DNA of 64,000 nucleotides. Origin: Palsa-504 sp963822765. Its GTDB lineage: Bacteria; Actinomycetota; Actinomycetes; Streptosporangiales; Streptosporangiaceae. Positions 34,585-43,683 of this stretch are shown here, in pieces. The notes beneath the pieces were generated by a model. It was given only the letters and a program-made list of their open reading frames with translations, was not told the origin of the DNA and searched no databases. Position 1 is the first letter of the stretch. The number at the start of each line of letters is the position of its first letter. A program made the translations under genes and the position numbers. The stretch lies in contig CAWGJL010000045.1 of the NCBI GenBank assembly GCA_963822765.1, forward strand, positions 1-64,000, written 5' to 3'.

Positions 34585-35763
34585 ATGGCACTGCTCGGGC
34601 GGGAGTTCATCGCCGTACCTGATGACCGCAAAGGTCAGATCGTCTTCAAATGGCCGGACGTCTCCATCCGTCGTTACACGCGCGCGATCGTCAACGCGGA
34701 CGAGATGGCGATGTTCGTCAACACGGGCCAGGTCGTGCAGACCCTGGGCCCTGGCCGGCACCAGATCGATGCCAACGAGCTCCCCGGGCTCGGCATCCTC
34801 ATCGACGCTGCCACCGGCGGGAACGCCTACCGCGCCGAGCTGTACTTCGTCGGGCACCCGCGAGTACACGGGCTTCAAGTTCGGCGGCCGCGTCGACGAC
34901 GTCCAGGACCCGAGGACGGGGCTGGTCGTGACCTTGCGGGTGTTCGGGGATTACGCGCTGAAGGTGGCCGACCCGGTGCGGCTGGTGACCAACCTGACCT
35001 CCACCGTCGACGTCACCGACAACGAGCGGATCGCCGGGTGGGTCAGTGACCAGCTGCTCAAGGTGCTGCGCACGCACGTCACCACGCAGATCATCCGCAA
35101 CGGGTGGCCCATCCTCGGCTTGATGGCGTACTCGGCGGAGATCGAGCAGAACACCATCGAGGCCGGCAACGGCCAGCTCGCCGCCTACGGCGTCCAGCTG
35201 ACCCGGATGGGCAACTTCGACGTCAACCTCTCCCCCGAGGACGAGCAGCAGCTCAAGCAGCTGGCCAAGGACACCAGCTACTCGCAGCTGGCCGGCGGGT
35301 TCCAGAACTACGCCGCGGGCGAGATGGCGCTCGGCGCCGGGCAGGGCCTGGCCAAGGGCGGCGCCGGAACCGAGGGCGCGTTCCTGGGCGCCGGGTTCGG
35401 CCTGGCCAGCGCGTTCGGGGCCCAGCAGGCGCAGGCCATGCAGGTCGCAGCAGGCCGAGGCCGCGCAGCGGGCGGCGCAGCAGCACGGGGTGCCGTACGG
35501 CCAGGGCGGCCCGGGTGGCCAGCCTGGGCCCGCCGCAGGCTCCGCCCGGCCGCAGCCCGCCCGCCCAGGCTCCGCCGACCCAGCAGGCCGCGTCCGGCGC
35601 TGCGTGCGCGTCCTGCCAGGCCACGAACCCGGCGGGCGCGAAGTTCTGCATGAGCTGCGGCCAGGGACTGGCCCCAGCCGTCACGCACTGCACGGAGTGC
35701 GGTACCGAGCTGCCCGGCGGGGCTCGCTTCTGCGCGAGCTGCGGTACCCGGGTCGGCGGCTAA
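34585..35763 (+). pseudogene. SPFH/band-7 domain protein with C-terminal zinc ribbons, frameshifted
   Basis: ATG 34585 starts MALLGREFIAVPDDRKGQIV (the virion-core/YdjI-like SPFH opening). The frame shifts near 34860, after ELYFVGHPR, to YTGFKFGGRVDDVQDPRTGL and the rest of the SPFH domain to about 35450. Another shift there leads to a Gln/Gly/Pro-rich linker (AAQRAAQQHGVPYGQGGPGG), and a third near 35580 to two zinc ribbons: CASCQATNPAGAKFCMSCG and CTECGTELPGGARFCASCG, ending at 35763. SPFH proteins form membrane-associated rings. Divergent from two AIM24-type zinc-ribbon genes. Three small indels separate it from a product of about 390 residues. Confidence 0.75.
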
Positions 35764-35781
35764 GCGCTCAGCAGACCGGGG

Positions 35782-36945
35782 TCAGCTCTCCCGCGTCGGC
35801 CTGCCGGCCGCCGTCGTCCGGCAGCCGAGGCGGCCGGGCTGGTGACTCCCGCTCCGAGCAGCGCCCATGATGAGTCCGATGATCGGGAAGCCAACGGCAA
35901 GGAGGAGGTAGCCCTGGACGTTCTGGCTGGCGTAGAGTTCGCGGCCGTAGACGGCTGAGGCGGTCACGTGCTGCCCGTGGTAGAACCAGTCCCGCACCCA
36001 GGCCGACTTGACCAGCAGCGCGGTCGTGCCGCTGCCGAGAACGGTGACGACCAGGGCGCCGACACCGCCGGCACACCACTCCGGCCCCGAAGCCCTGCCA
36101 GGCTCGGGCGGCGGTCGCCTCGACGGGGTCGTCCGGCACGTGGCAGCGCCGCCCCGCGATGGCGCCAGCGATCGTCGGCGCGCTGAACACCAGGATCCAG
36201 GCCAGGACCACGAACGCCTCAGCGGCCGAGCCGTGCAGCCCCGGCCGGTACGGGTACCTGAAATTGAGGCCCGCTGGTGCCACCGCGTACATCACGATGC
36301 CCAGGACCAGGCCCGCGCCGGCGGCGATGACCAGCGTGGCCGGGGCCACCGGCGTGCGTCGTGCGGTCAGCGCGAGGACGGCCGCCAGGTAGCAGGCCGT
36401 GAAGATCAGGATCGCTATCTCGCCGCCCCAGTCCGGGCCGCCGGACGAGCTGCCCGGGATCCCGGAACCTATGGCGATGTCGAAGGTGTGCCGGTTGATG
36501 CCCGATCGCGGGACCGTGCCGACGAACAGCTCGATGGCGGCCTGGATCGGCAGCAGGGCCAGGATCGCGGCGAAGAAGCTGGCGCGGAGCCACCGGGCCG
36601 CCCGGCTGTCGGGAGGCCCGAGCCACAGGCGGGCCAGCAGCGGCAGGCCGGCCAGCAGCGCCAGCGTGATGATGATGCCGCCCTGGATCGCGGCGCCATG
36701 GCTGACTGGGGAGCCCGGCCAGGCTCCCCAGGCCGCCGCCCCGCAGCCACCGCGCAGCATTAGCATGCCGATCCTGCGCGTCATCTGCCTCCTTCGCGAT
36801 CAGCGCAACCGCCTGCCGCCAGGCCAGCCGCGGCCAACCCGCCGGCACCTCTGCGCTTCGGCCCAGACGGCCTCGGCCCAGTCCCGCCGCGCGGCGGCAC
36901 CAGGCGCAGCACGCTCGCTGGCACGGCCGGGGCGCTGGCTAGCCG
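35782..36945 (-). pseudogene. Membrane protein, duplicate copy A, frameshifted
   Basis: On the minus strand: DWAEAVWAEAQ near 36870 (N-terminal soluble motif), frame changes, then ATG 36784 with AAGGAGGCAG, helices GAAIQGGIIITLALLAGLPL, RASFFAAILALLPIQAAIEL, IAILIFTACYLAAVLALTAR, VIAAGAGLVLGIVMYAVAPA, AEAFVVLAWILVFSAPTIAG; a shift near 36075 to GALVVTVLGSGTTALLVKSA and NVQGYLLLAVGFPIIGLIMG, ending at 35782. A six- to seven-helix protein of unknown function. It is a diverged copy of the gene at 36939-38175, with a piece of padR between them. Confidence 0.6.
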
Positions 36946-38175
36946 TCAGTGGTAAGCCAGGACAGGTGTCGGCGCGGTCGGCCGGCATCGGCTCCTCCTG
37001 CCAGCACGCTCGGTCTTCGGGTGGGCGGCGCGGGCGCCCGCCGTCCGGCAGCCGAGGTTTCAGGTTGGCGAACCCCGTGCCGACCAGGCCCATGACGAGG
37101 CCGATGAACGGGAAGCGAAGAGGAGGACGGCGTACACGGAAACGTCCTGGCTCGCGTAGAGCTCCGGCCGTAGACGCGGAGGCGGTCAGGTGCTGCCCGT
37201 GATAGAGCAAGTCCCGCACCAGGCCGACCTGACCATGAGGGCGGTCGTGCCGGTGCCGAGCACGGTGACGAGCATGGCCCGACGCCGCCGGACACCGCCC
37301 CGGCGGCGAAGCCCTGCCAGGTTTGGGTGACGACCGCCTGAGCGGGGTCGTCCTCGACGTGGCAGCGCCGCCCCGCGAGGGCCGCGGCGACCAGCGGCGC
37401 GCCGAACAGCAAGATCCAGGCCAGCGCCCCGACCCCATCGGCGGCGGAGCCGTGCAGCCATGGCCGGTCCGGGAACTTGACGTTGAGCCCGAGCGGTGCG
37501 ACCGCGTACATCACCAGGCCCAGCATCAGGCCCGTACCGGCGCCGATGGCCAGCGTGGCCGGGGCCACCGGCGTACGACGTGCGGTCAGCGCCAGGAGGA
37601 TCGCCAGAAGGCAGGCCGTGAAGACCAGGACCCCTATTCACCTGCCCAGTCCGGACCGCCGGACACGGTGCCCGGCACTCCCGGGCCCTGGACGGCGTCG
37701 AAGGTATGCCGGTCAATACCTGATCGCGGGACCGCGCCCAGGAACAGCCGGATGGCGGCCTGGGCGGGCAGCACGGCCAGGATCGCGGCGTAGAAGCCGA
37801 CCCGGAGCCACCGGGCCGCCCGGTTGCCGGGCGACCCGAGCCCGAGCGGCTGAGCGCGGAGGCCGGCCAGCACGCCAGCGTGATGATGATGCCGCCCTGG
37901 ACCGCGCCGGCTGGCTGACTGAGGAGTCGGCCAGGCCCCCAGGCCGCCGCCCCCGCCGCCAGCGCGAACAGCAACCAGCTGCCGATCGTGCGCGCCATCT
38001 GCCCCTCCTTCACAATCAGTCCCAGACCGCCCGCCCGCCAGGCCAGCCGCGGCCAGCCCGCCGGCGCTTCGTGCGCCTCGGCCCAGACGGCCTCGGCCCA
38101 GTCCCGGCGGTCTGCGGGCACCAGCCGCACCGCGCCTCGACCCGCCGTGGCCGCGATCCGGCTTACCCAGCTCAT
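36939..38175 (-). pseudogene. Membrane protein, duplicate copy B, frameshifted
   Basis: Start 38175 (MSWVSRIAATAGRGAVRLVP, then DRRDWAEAVWAEAHEAPAGW) overlaps the padR stop by four bases. Helices follow from ARTIGSWLLFALAAGAAAWG. Shifts occur near 37880, 37640 and 37270, and homology to copy A continues (VMYAVAPLGLNVKFPDRPWL, GALAWILLFGAPLVAAALAG, TGFANLKPRLPDGGRPRR). The end runs in frame into ACWQEEPMPADRADT, a copied padR segment, so the natural stop has been replaced at the duplication junction (about 37010). In intact relatives the padR upstream regulates such a membrane protein. Confidence 0.6.
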
Positions 38176-38534
38176 GGGACTGCGGGCGCCGCGACTCCGC
38201 GCCTACGCCGGGGGTCCGCACCCGGACGCGCCGTGGTGGCGGTTCGCTCCGCCGCGGCTAGCTCCGCCTCGGCCAGAGCTGTCGTGGCGCTGGCCAGCCC
38301 GTCGGCAGTGAGGCGGTACAGATGCCGACGCGGCCGGCCCGGCACGGGCTCGTCCTGCCAGCACGCCTCGACCAGGCCGCGGTCGGCGAGCCGGATCAAG
38401 ATCGGGTACAGCGTGCCTGACTTCAGCCCGGTCTCCCTGGCCAGCGCGTATCCGTGCTGCCACTCCGACGGCTGCCCACCCAGCGCCATCAGCACCGCCA
38501 GCGTCTGTGGCGAGAACTCAGACCGCGATCCCAT
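38172..38534 (-). CDS. PadR-family transcriptional regulator
   Basis: About 120 residues. ATG 38534 follows TAGAGT by seven bases (leaderless); GTG 38543 is the alternative. The PadR winged helix is clear: EFSPQTLAVLMALGGQPSEW, GYALARETGLKSGTLYPILI, RLADRGLVEACWQDEPVPGR, RHLYRLTADGLASATTAL. Short form without a long C-terminal dimerisation domain. It is coupled to membrane protein B. Two direct repeats at 38549-38578 sit upstream and are likely its operator. Confidence 0.85.
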   Translation of the reverse strand: MGSRSEFSPQTLAVLMALGGQPSEWQHGYALARETGLKSGTLYPILIRLADRGLVEACWQDEPVPGRPRRHLYRLTADGLASATTALAEAELAAAERTATTARPGADPRRRRGVAAPAVP

Positions 38535-38548
38535 GCGGGGCACTCTAC

Positions 38549-38578
38549 CTATATAGATATACGCTGTCTATATAGATA
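38549..38578. promoter_or_regulatory. padR operator: two direct repeats of CTATATAGATA
   Basis: CTATATAGATA occurs at 38549-38559 and again at 38568-38578, 19 bases apart (about two helical turns). Each contains the palindrome TATATA. The AT-rich block stands out in GC-rich DNA and lies directly before the padR -10 box, fitting autorepression. Confidence 0.55.
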
Positions 38579-38645
38579 GCCCGGACCGTTATCCCCTACG
38601 GTAACCCGGCCACCGGGGCTCAACGCGGGTGCTAGCTTCGGGTTC

Positions 38646-39052
38646 ATGCGTGGTTCTCACGTGAGCGCGCCGGTAGAGGTCCCGGAGGACATTGTCGAGC
38701 GGATCCGCACGCTATGCCTGGCGCTTCCCCAGGTGACGGTGCGGGTCGATGATTCGCTCACCAGGACGAGATCGACGGCGCAGTCGTTCGAGATCCGCCG
38801 GAGGTCGTTCTGCTTGCTCGTGGCACGGGAGGGCTCGACTGGCAAGGCCGTTCCTTCTCGTATTGCGTGCCGCCCCGCAAGAGCGGGAGGTCGTTGCTCT
38901 CCACTGGGTTCCCGTTCTTCGCCTCGCGGGCCGGGGGCGATCGCATTGTGGTGGTGCTCACCGACGACACGGACTGGGAGGAGATCCGCGAGCTCGTGAC
39001 CGACAGCTACCGGATCCTCGCGCCGAAGAAGCTCGCCGCACTGCTCGACTAG
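38646..39052 (+). pseudogene. MmcQ/YjbR-family protein, frameshifted
   Basis: ATG 38646 is seven bases after TAGCTT (leaderless). The N-terminal half (VPEDIVERIRTLCLALPQVT, FEIRRRSFCLLVAREGSTGK) and C-terminal half (GFPFFASRAGGDRIVVVLTD, DTDWEEIRELVTDSYRILAP, KKLAALLD) are the CyaY-like YjbR fold. Between about 38830 and 38900 the frame changes at least twice (LLVLRAAPQEREVVAL lies in a third frame). Family members are DNA-binding-like proteins of unclear role. Confidence 0.7.
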
Positions 39053-39056
39053 TCGT

Positions 39057-40627
39057 TCAGTCCCAGATTGGTTCGCTCGTCTCACGGACGCTGCCATCCG
39101 GCATGAAGAGCAAGAACCGCTCGAACGACCGGGTGAACCAGCGGTCATGGGTGACAGCGAGCACCGTGCCCTGGTACGTCTCCAGCCCGCGCTGCAGCGC
39201 TTCGGCGCTCGGCAGGTCGAGGTTGTCTGTGGGTCGTCCAGCAAGCGCGTGGCGCCGGCCAGCTCGAGCAGCAGGATCGCAGCCTCGCCTGTGGCCGCCG
39301 GACAATGTGCCGAACGGTTGCCGGGCCGTGACCTGCAGCTCATAGCGAGCCAGCGCGGCCATCGCCTCGTTGATGAGCAGCGCATGCTCGGTCATCACGA
39401 TCTCGACTGGGGTCCGGCCGTCCAGGTCAGCCCGGGCTGCGTTGCGCGAAGAACCCGGTACGACCCGCGCGCCCAGGGCTACTCTTCGTGCGGCACGGGC
39501 TGCCCCGCGAGGAGCCGCAGGAAAGTCGACTGGCCCGACCCGTTCGCGCCGAGTATCGCCACCCGTCGTCGAACAGATCTCGGCGTCGACGAGCCAGTGG
39601 TTCCCGTCAGCGTAGGTTTTCGCAGATCACCGCGCGTTTACCGGTGCGGCCGCCGCGCAGCCGCATCTTCACGTTCTGCTCGCGGGGAGCTAGTTCCGGT
39701 GGCCCTTCCTCCTCGAACCGGCGCAGCCTGGTGACAGCTGCCTGCAGGCGAGAGGCCATATCCGAGTTGTAGGCCGCCTTCTGCCGGTAGGTACGGACTA
39801 GCTCCTTGAGCTTGTCGTGCTCCTCGTCCCAGCGACGGCGCAGTTCTTCGAGCCGGCTGATGCGATCCGCGCGCGCCTGCGCGTAACCGGCGAAACCGCC
39901 GCCGTGGACCCAGACGTGCCCGTCCTCGACGGTGACGATGGCTGCGCGCAGGCCGCGAGCAGTTCCCGGTCGTGGCTGACCAGGAGCACGGTCTTGGGTG
40001 TCTCGGCCAGCTGCTGTTCCAGCCAGCGCTTGCCCGGCACGTCCAGGTAGTTGCTGGCTCGTCGAGCAGCAGCACACCTTCCGGCCCGCGAGCAGCGATT
40101 CAAGCACCAGCCGCTTCTGCTCGCCGCCGGACAACGTGCCGACATCTCGCCAGCGGCACTGGTCGTAGGGGACGCTGAAGGCTGCGACGCAGCAGGCATC
40201 CCAGTGCACTTCGGCGGCGTAGCCGCCTGCCTCGCCCCATTCGGCTCAGCGCCGCCGCGTAGCGCAGCTGGGTTCGCTCGCGTCTCTGTCCATCATGGCC
40301 AGCTCAGCGGCGTCCAGCCGGGCGGCCGCGGCCTGCACCCTCGGCGGCGAGACCGACAGCAGCAGGTCGCGCACCATCGCCGCCTCGTTCTGGTTCGTAC
40401 CGATGAACTGGCGATCACGCCGAGCCCGCCGGTGGATACCACCGTGCCCGACTGGGGCGGATGTCACCGGCGAAGCCGGAGCAGAGTGGTCTTGCCTGCT
40501 TCGTTCGGGCCGACCAGCGCCGCCGTGATTCGATCGCCGATCCGGAAGCTACGTCGTCAAGGAGGGTCCGGCCGTCCGGCAGCACGTGGCTGACGTGCGC
40601 GACCTCAACATGCCCGGAGGATCCCAC
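39057..40627 (-). pseudogene. ABC-F family ATPase, heavily frameshifted
   Basis: Minus-strand segments in order: EVAHVSHVLPDGRTLLDDV, a Walker A region broken near 40500, VRDLLLSVSPPRVQAAAARL, GTLSGGEQKRLVLESLLAG (first signature), YLDVPGKRWLEQQLAETPKT with LLVSHDRELLAAC, the inter-domain linker RISRLEELRRRWDEEHDKLK, a second Walker A remnant (VAILGANGSGQST, with Q where K is needed), QPFGTLSGG, and GTVLAVTHDRWFTRSFERFL to 39057. ABC-F proteins work on the ribosome and often give antibiotic resistance. At least seven frameshifts; not functional as sequenced. Confidence 0.72.
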
Positions 40628-40704
40628 GGTCGGACACTAGCTAGCGAGCCGCCGTCCCCACAACGCGATTTCCTGCCGGGCTGAGGCCGCCTGGCGCGGC
40701 ATCC

Positions 40705-40763
40705 CGAAGCGAATGAAACCCGGGGTTCACGTCGATAGAGCGTGGTGAAAGCCGGGATTCATC
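40705..40763. repeat. Dispersed palindromic repeat, copy 2
   Basis: CGAAGCGAATGA (40705-40716) repeats the block at 27769-27780. Hairpin arms GAATGAAACCCGGGGTTCAC (40711-40730) and GGTGAAAGCCGGGATTCATC (40744-40763) pair over about 16 positions around a 13-base loop. A shorter related string (GGAATGAAACGCGGCCGG) lies at 40796-40813. No gene is visible between 40630 and 40830. Confidence 0.6.
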
Positions 40764-40830
40764 ACGTTGCAAGATCCAGAGTCCGCCGCGAGGGCGGAAT
40801 GAAACGCGGCCGGTCCAGGCTGTTCCGAGC

Positions 40831-41667
40831 ATGACCATCGAACTGGGCAGGATCGGGATCTGGCGGCACCTGTCAGGGCTCACTCCGGACCTCGTGACCG
40901 AGGTCGAGACGCTCGGATACGGGGCGATCTGGGTGGGCGGCTCCCCCGACGGCGACCTGGGCGGCGTCGAGAACCTGCTGGCCACGACGGACCGCATCGC
41001 GGTGGCCACCGGGATCGTCAACGTGTGGAAGGACGACGCCGCCACCGTGGCCGCCTCCTACCACCGGATCGTGGCCCGGTACCCGGGCCGGTTCCTGCTC
41101 GGCCTGGGCATCGGGCATCCCGAGGCCACGCAGGAGTACCAGCGGCCCTACCCGAAGCTGGTCAGCTACCTGGACGAACTCGACGAGCTCAAGGTCCCGG
41201 CCGACGGACGGGCGCTGGCCGCGCTCGGCCCGCGGGTCCTGCGGCTCGCCGCCGACCGGTCCGCGGGCGCGCACCCGTACCTGATCACGCCGGAGCACAC
41301 CCGCCAGGCGCGGCAGATCCTGGGCCCGGGACCGCTGCTCGCCCCCGAGCAGAAGGTGGTCCTGGAGACCGACCCCGAGCGGGCCCGCGCCATCGGCCGG
41401 CCCGCCGTGCGCCGGCCCTATCTCGGCCTGACCAACTACGTCAGCAACCTGCGCCGGCTTGGCTGGACGGACGCCGACCTGGCCGACGGCGGCAGCGACG
41501 CGCTGATCGACGCGCTGGTCGTGCACGGCGACGCGGCGGCGCTCGCCCGGGGCGTGACCGCGCACCTGGACGCGGGCGCGGACCACGTCGCGGTCCAGGT
41601 CCTCGGGCCCGATCCGCGGCCCGCGCTGCGGGTCCTGGCCGGCGCGCTCGGGCTCGGGTCGTCGTGA
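40831..41667 (+). CDS. LLM-class F420-dependent oxidoreductase
   Basis: 278 residues from ATG 40831. TIM-barrel luciferase-like: MTIELGRIGIWRHLSGLTPD, GAIWVGGSPDGDLGGVENLL, VATGIVNVWKDDAATVAASY, RFLLGLGIGHPEATQEYQRP and YLITPEHTRQARQILGPGPL. The opening and the SPD motif match the MSMEG_4141/TIGR03620-type subgroup. Substrate unknown. Its stop overlaps the start of the MocR gene (GTGA), so the two are in one operon. Confidence 0.85.
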   Translation: MTIELGRIGIWRHLSGLTPDLVTEVETLGYGAIWVGGSPDGDLGGVENLLATTDRIAVATGIVNVWKDDAATVAASYHRIVARYPGRFLLGLGIGHPEATQEYQRPYPKLVSYLDELDELKVPADGRALAALGPRVLRLAADRSAGAHPYLITPEHTRQARQILGPGPLLAPEQKVVLETDPERARAIGRPAVRRPYLGLTNYVSNLRRLGWTDADLADGGSDALIDALVVHGDAAALARGVTAHLDAGADHVAVQVLGPDPRPALRVLAGALGLGSS

Positions 41668-43130
41668 CCCAGCCCACCTGGCCGGCGTCCGGCATCGGCG
41701 CGCTGGCCCTGACCGACCTGCTCGGCCGCTGGCCGGCCGCGGACGGCCCGCTGTACCGGCTGCTCGCGACCCGGATCGCGCGGCTGGCCGACACCGGTGA
41801 GCTGCCCGCCGGGCTCCGGCTGCCCGCCGAACGCGACCTGGCCGCCGCCCTGTCGGTGAGCCGGAACACGGTGGCCGCCGCCTACCAGGTGCTACGCGAC
41901 GAGGGGATGGCCGAGAGCCGCCAGGGGGCGGGCACCCGGATCGTCCCGCACCGCACCACCCCGGCCGCGGTGCACCGGGCCAACGGTTTCTTCGCCGGCC
42001 TGCTCTCCGAAGCCACCGTCGAGGCGGATCTCAGCCTGGCCGCGGTGGACTGCGCGCCGTGGGTCGGGGCGGCCCTGGCCGAGCCGGAGACCCTGCTGGA
42101 CCGGGCCGAACGTGACGCCCTGACCAGGACCTCCGGTTACTTCCCGCACGGACTGCCGGACCTGCGCGCCGCCATCGCCAGCCATCTGGCCGAACGTCTC
42201 ACCCTGCCCGCCACCGCGGCCGAGGTGATCGTCACCACCGGCGCCCAGCAGGCCCTGGACCTGCTGATCCGGACCGAGGTCCTGCCGGGCCAGCCGGTCG
42301 CGGTGGAGGACCCCACCTACCCCGGCGTGCTGGACGCGCTGCACCGGGCGGGTGCCGCGGTGATCGGGATGCCGGATTCGGGGTCCGGCCAGGGCCTGGA
42401 CCCGGACCGGCTGGAGCACGTGGTCCGCACGCACCGCCCGGCCCTGGTCTACCTGATCCCGGCCTACCAGAACCCCACCGGACTGATCATGCCGGCCGGG
42501 TCCCGGCAGCGCGTGGCCGCGATCGCGGCCGCGTACCCGGACACGCTGTTCGTCGACGACATGACGCTGGCCGAACTGCCGCTGCGCGACGGGCCGCGCA
42601 TCCCGCCGCTGGCCGCGTTCGGCCCGGACCAGCCCAACCTGGTCAGCGTCGGGTCGCTGTCCAAGCTCTACTGGGGCGGCCTGCGCACCGGCTGGATCAG
42701 GGGCAGCGGCGGCCTGATCGCCCGGCTGGCCGCGGCCAAGGCCGCCGCCGACCAGGGCAGCGCCGCCTTCGGCCAGGCGATCGTGGCCGCGCTGCTGCGC
42801 GGCCAGCACGAGGACATCGTCAAGTGGCGGGGCGAATGGCTACGGGCCCGGTACGACGCGCTGGCCGGCGCGCTGCGCGCCAGCCTGCCCGGCTGGACCT
42901 GGCCCGAGCCGGACGGCGGGCTGTGCCTGTGGGCGAGGCTGCCCGGCGAGGCCGACAGCGGCGCGTTCGCCCAGGCCGCGCTCAGGCACGGCGTCGCCGT
43001 GGTGCCGGGCCGCTTGCTGAGCGCCAGCGCCGGGGCCAGTTCCTTCGTCCGCCTGGCCTTCACCCAGCCGCCGGACGTGCTCAGGTCCGCGGTCCGCACG
43101 CTGGCCGCTATACCAGCGCCGTCCCGATGA
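41664..43130 (+). CDS. MocR-type GntR/aminotransferase regulator
   Basis: 488 residues from GTG 41664. N-terminal GntR winged helix (LYRLLATRIARLADTGELPA, RDLAAALSVSRNTVAAAYQV, LRDEGMAESRQGAGTRIV). C-terminal fold-I PLP domain: GLPDLRAAIASHLAERLTLP, TTGAQQALDLLIRTEVLPGQ, YLIPAYQNPTGLIMP, and the Schiff-base Lys in SVGSLSKLYWGGLRTGW. MocR proteins (PdxR, GabR, YczR) sense PLP or amino compounds and activate nearby genes. Coupled to the LLM oxidoreductase. Confidence 0.88.
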   Translation: MTQPTWPASGIGALALTDLLGRWPAADGPLYRLLATRIARLADTGELPAGLRLPAERDLAAALSVSRNTVAAAYQVLRDEGMAESRQGAGTRIVPHRTTPAAVHRANGFFAGLLSEATVEADLSLAAVDCAPWVGAALAEPETLLDRAERDALTRTSGYFPHGLPDLRAAIASHLAERLTLPATAAEVIVTTGAQQALDLLIRTEVLPGQPVAVEDPTYPGVLDALHRAGAAVIGMPDSGSGQGLDPDRLEHVVRTHRPALVYLIPAYQNPTGLIMPAGSRQRVAAIAAAYPDTLFVDDMTLAELPLRDGPRIPPLAAFGPDQPNLVSVGSLSKLYWGGLRTGWIRGSGGLIARLAAAKAAADQGSAAFGQAIVAALLRGQHEDIVKWRGEWLRARYDALAGALRASLPGWTWPEPDGGLCLWARLPGEADSGAFAQAALRHGVAVVPGRLLSASAGASSFVRLAFTQPPDVLRSAVRTLAAIPAPSR

Positions 43131-43683
43131 GCCCGTTCCTGGTTACCAGGGCGGCCAGCTGCCCGGCGTCCAGCGCACCGGTCCCGGCCGGACGCCCCGG
43201 CAGCACCATGTACCGGGCCTCCGACGTCGAGTCCCAGACCGAGATCTGGACCGTATCAGGCAGTGTCACGCCGAACTCGGCCAGCACCGCGCGCGGCTCA
43301 CGGACCGTCCGCGACCGGTACGCAAAGCTCTTGTACCAGCCCGGCGACGGCCCGAGCAGCGACACCGGGTAGCACGAGCACAGCGTGCAGACGATGACGT
43401 TGTGTACCTGCGCGGTGTTGGCCACCACCCGCAGCTGGTAACTCAGCCCGTCGAAGCCCGCTTGCGCCGCGGCGGCATTCCCGTCCGAGAGCAGCAGGTC
43501 ACGATAGTGCGGGTCGGTCCAGGCCCGGGCGGCCATCTGAGCCCCGTTGACCGGGGAGGCGCTGGCGTACAGCCTGGTCAGGAACTCGTCGATCTCCTCG
43601 TCGCTGGTCAGCCCGGCGGCGATCAGCCGTTCCTCGAGCTGCCGGGTACGGGCGGCGGCCGGGAGCTCGTCATGTTCGGTCAA
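43108..43683 (-). CDS. Nitrile hydratase alpha subunit (cobalt type)
   Basis: 191 residues from ATG 43683. It hydrates nitriles to amides. The metal site is VCTLCSCYP (residues about 97-105): CTLCSC with Thr marks the non-corrin cobalt type (iron enzymes have CSLCSC). Also AARAWTDPHYRDLLLSDGNA and PSPGWYKSFAYRSRTVREPR, all conserved in the alpha chain. It overlaps the stop of the beta C-terminal gene by 14 bases and ends the three-gene operon. Thiocyanate hydrolase gamma is the alternative. Confidence 0.9.
   Translation of the reverse strand: MTEHDELPAAARTRQLEERLIAAGLTSDEEIDEFLTRLYASASPVNGAQMAARAWTDPHYRDLLLSDGNAAAAQAGFDGLSYQLRVVANTAQVHNVIVCTLCSCYPVSLLGPSPGWYKSFAYRSRTVREPRAVLAEFGVTLPDTVQISVWDSTSEARYMVLPGRPAGTGALDAGQLAALVTRNGLIGTALV

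Noticed and set aside
40831..43130. Long plus-strand frame from 41025 as one 701-residue protein
   Set aside because: Its first 213 codons are a shadow of the LLM gene; the MocR protein begins at the GTG at 41664.
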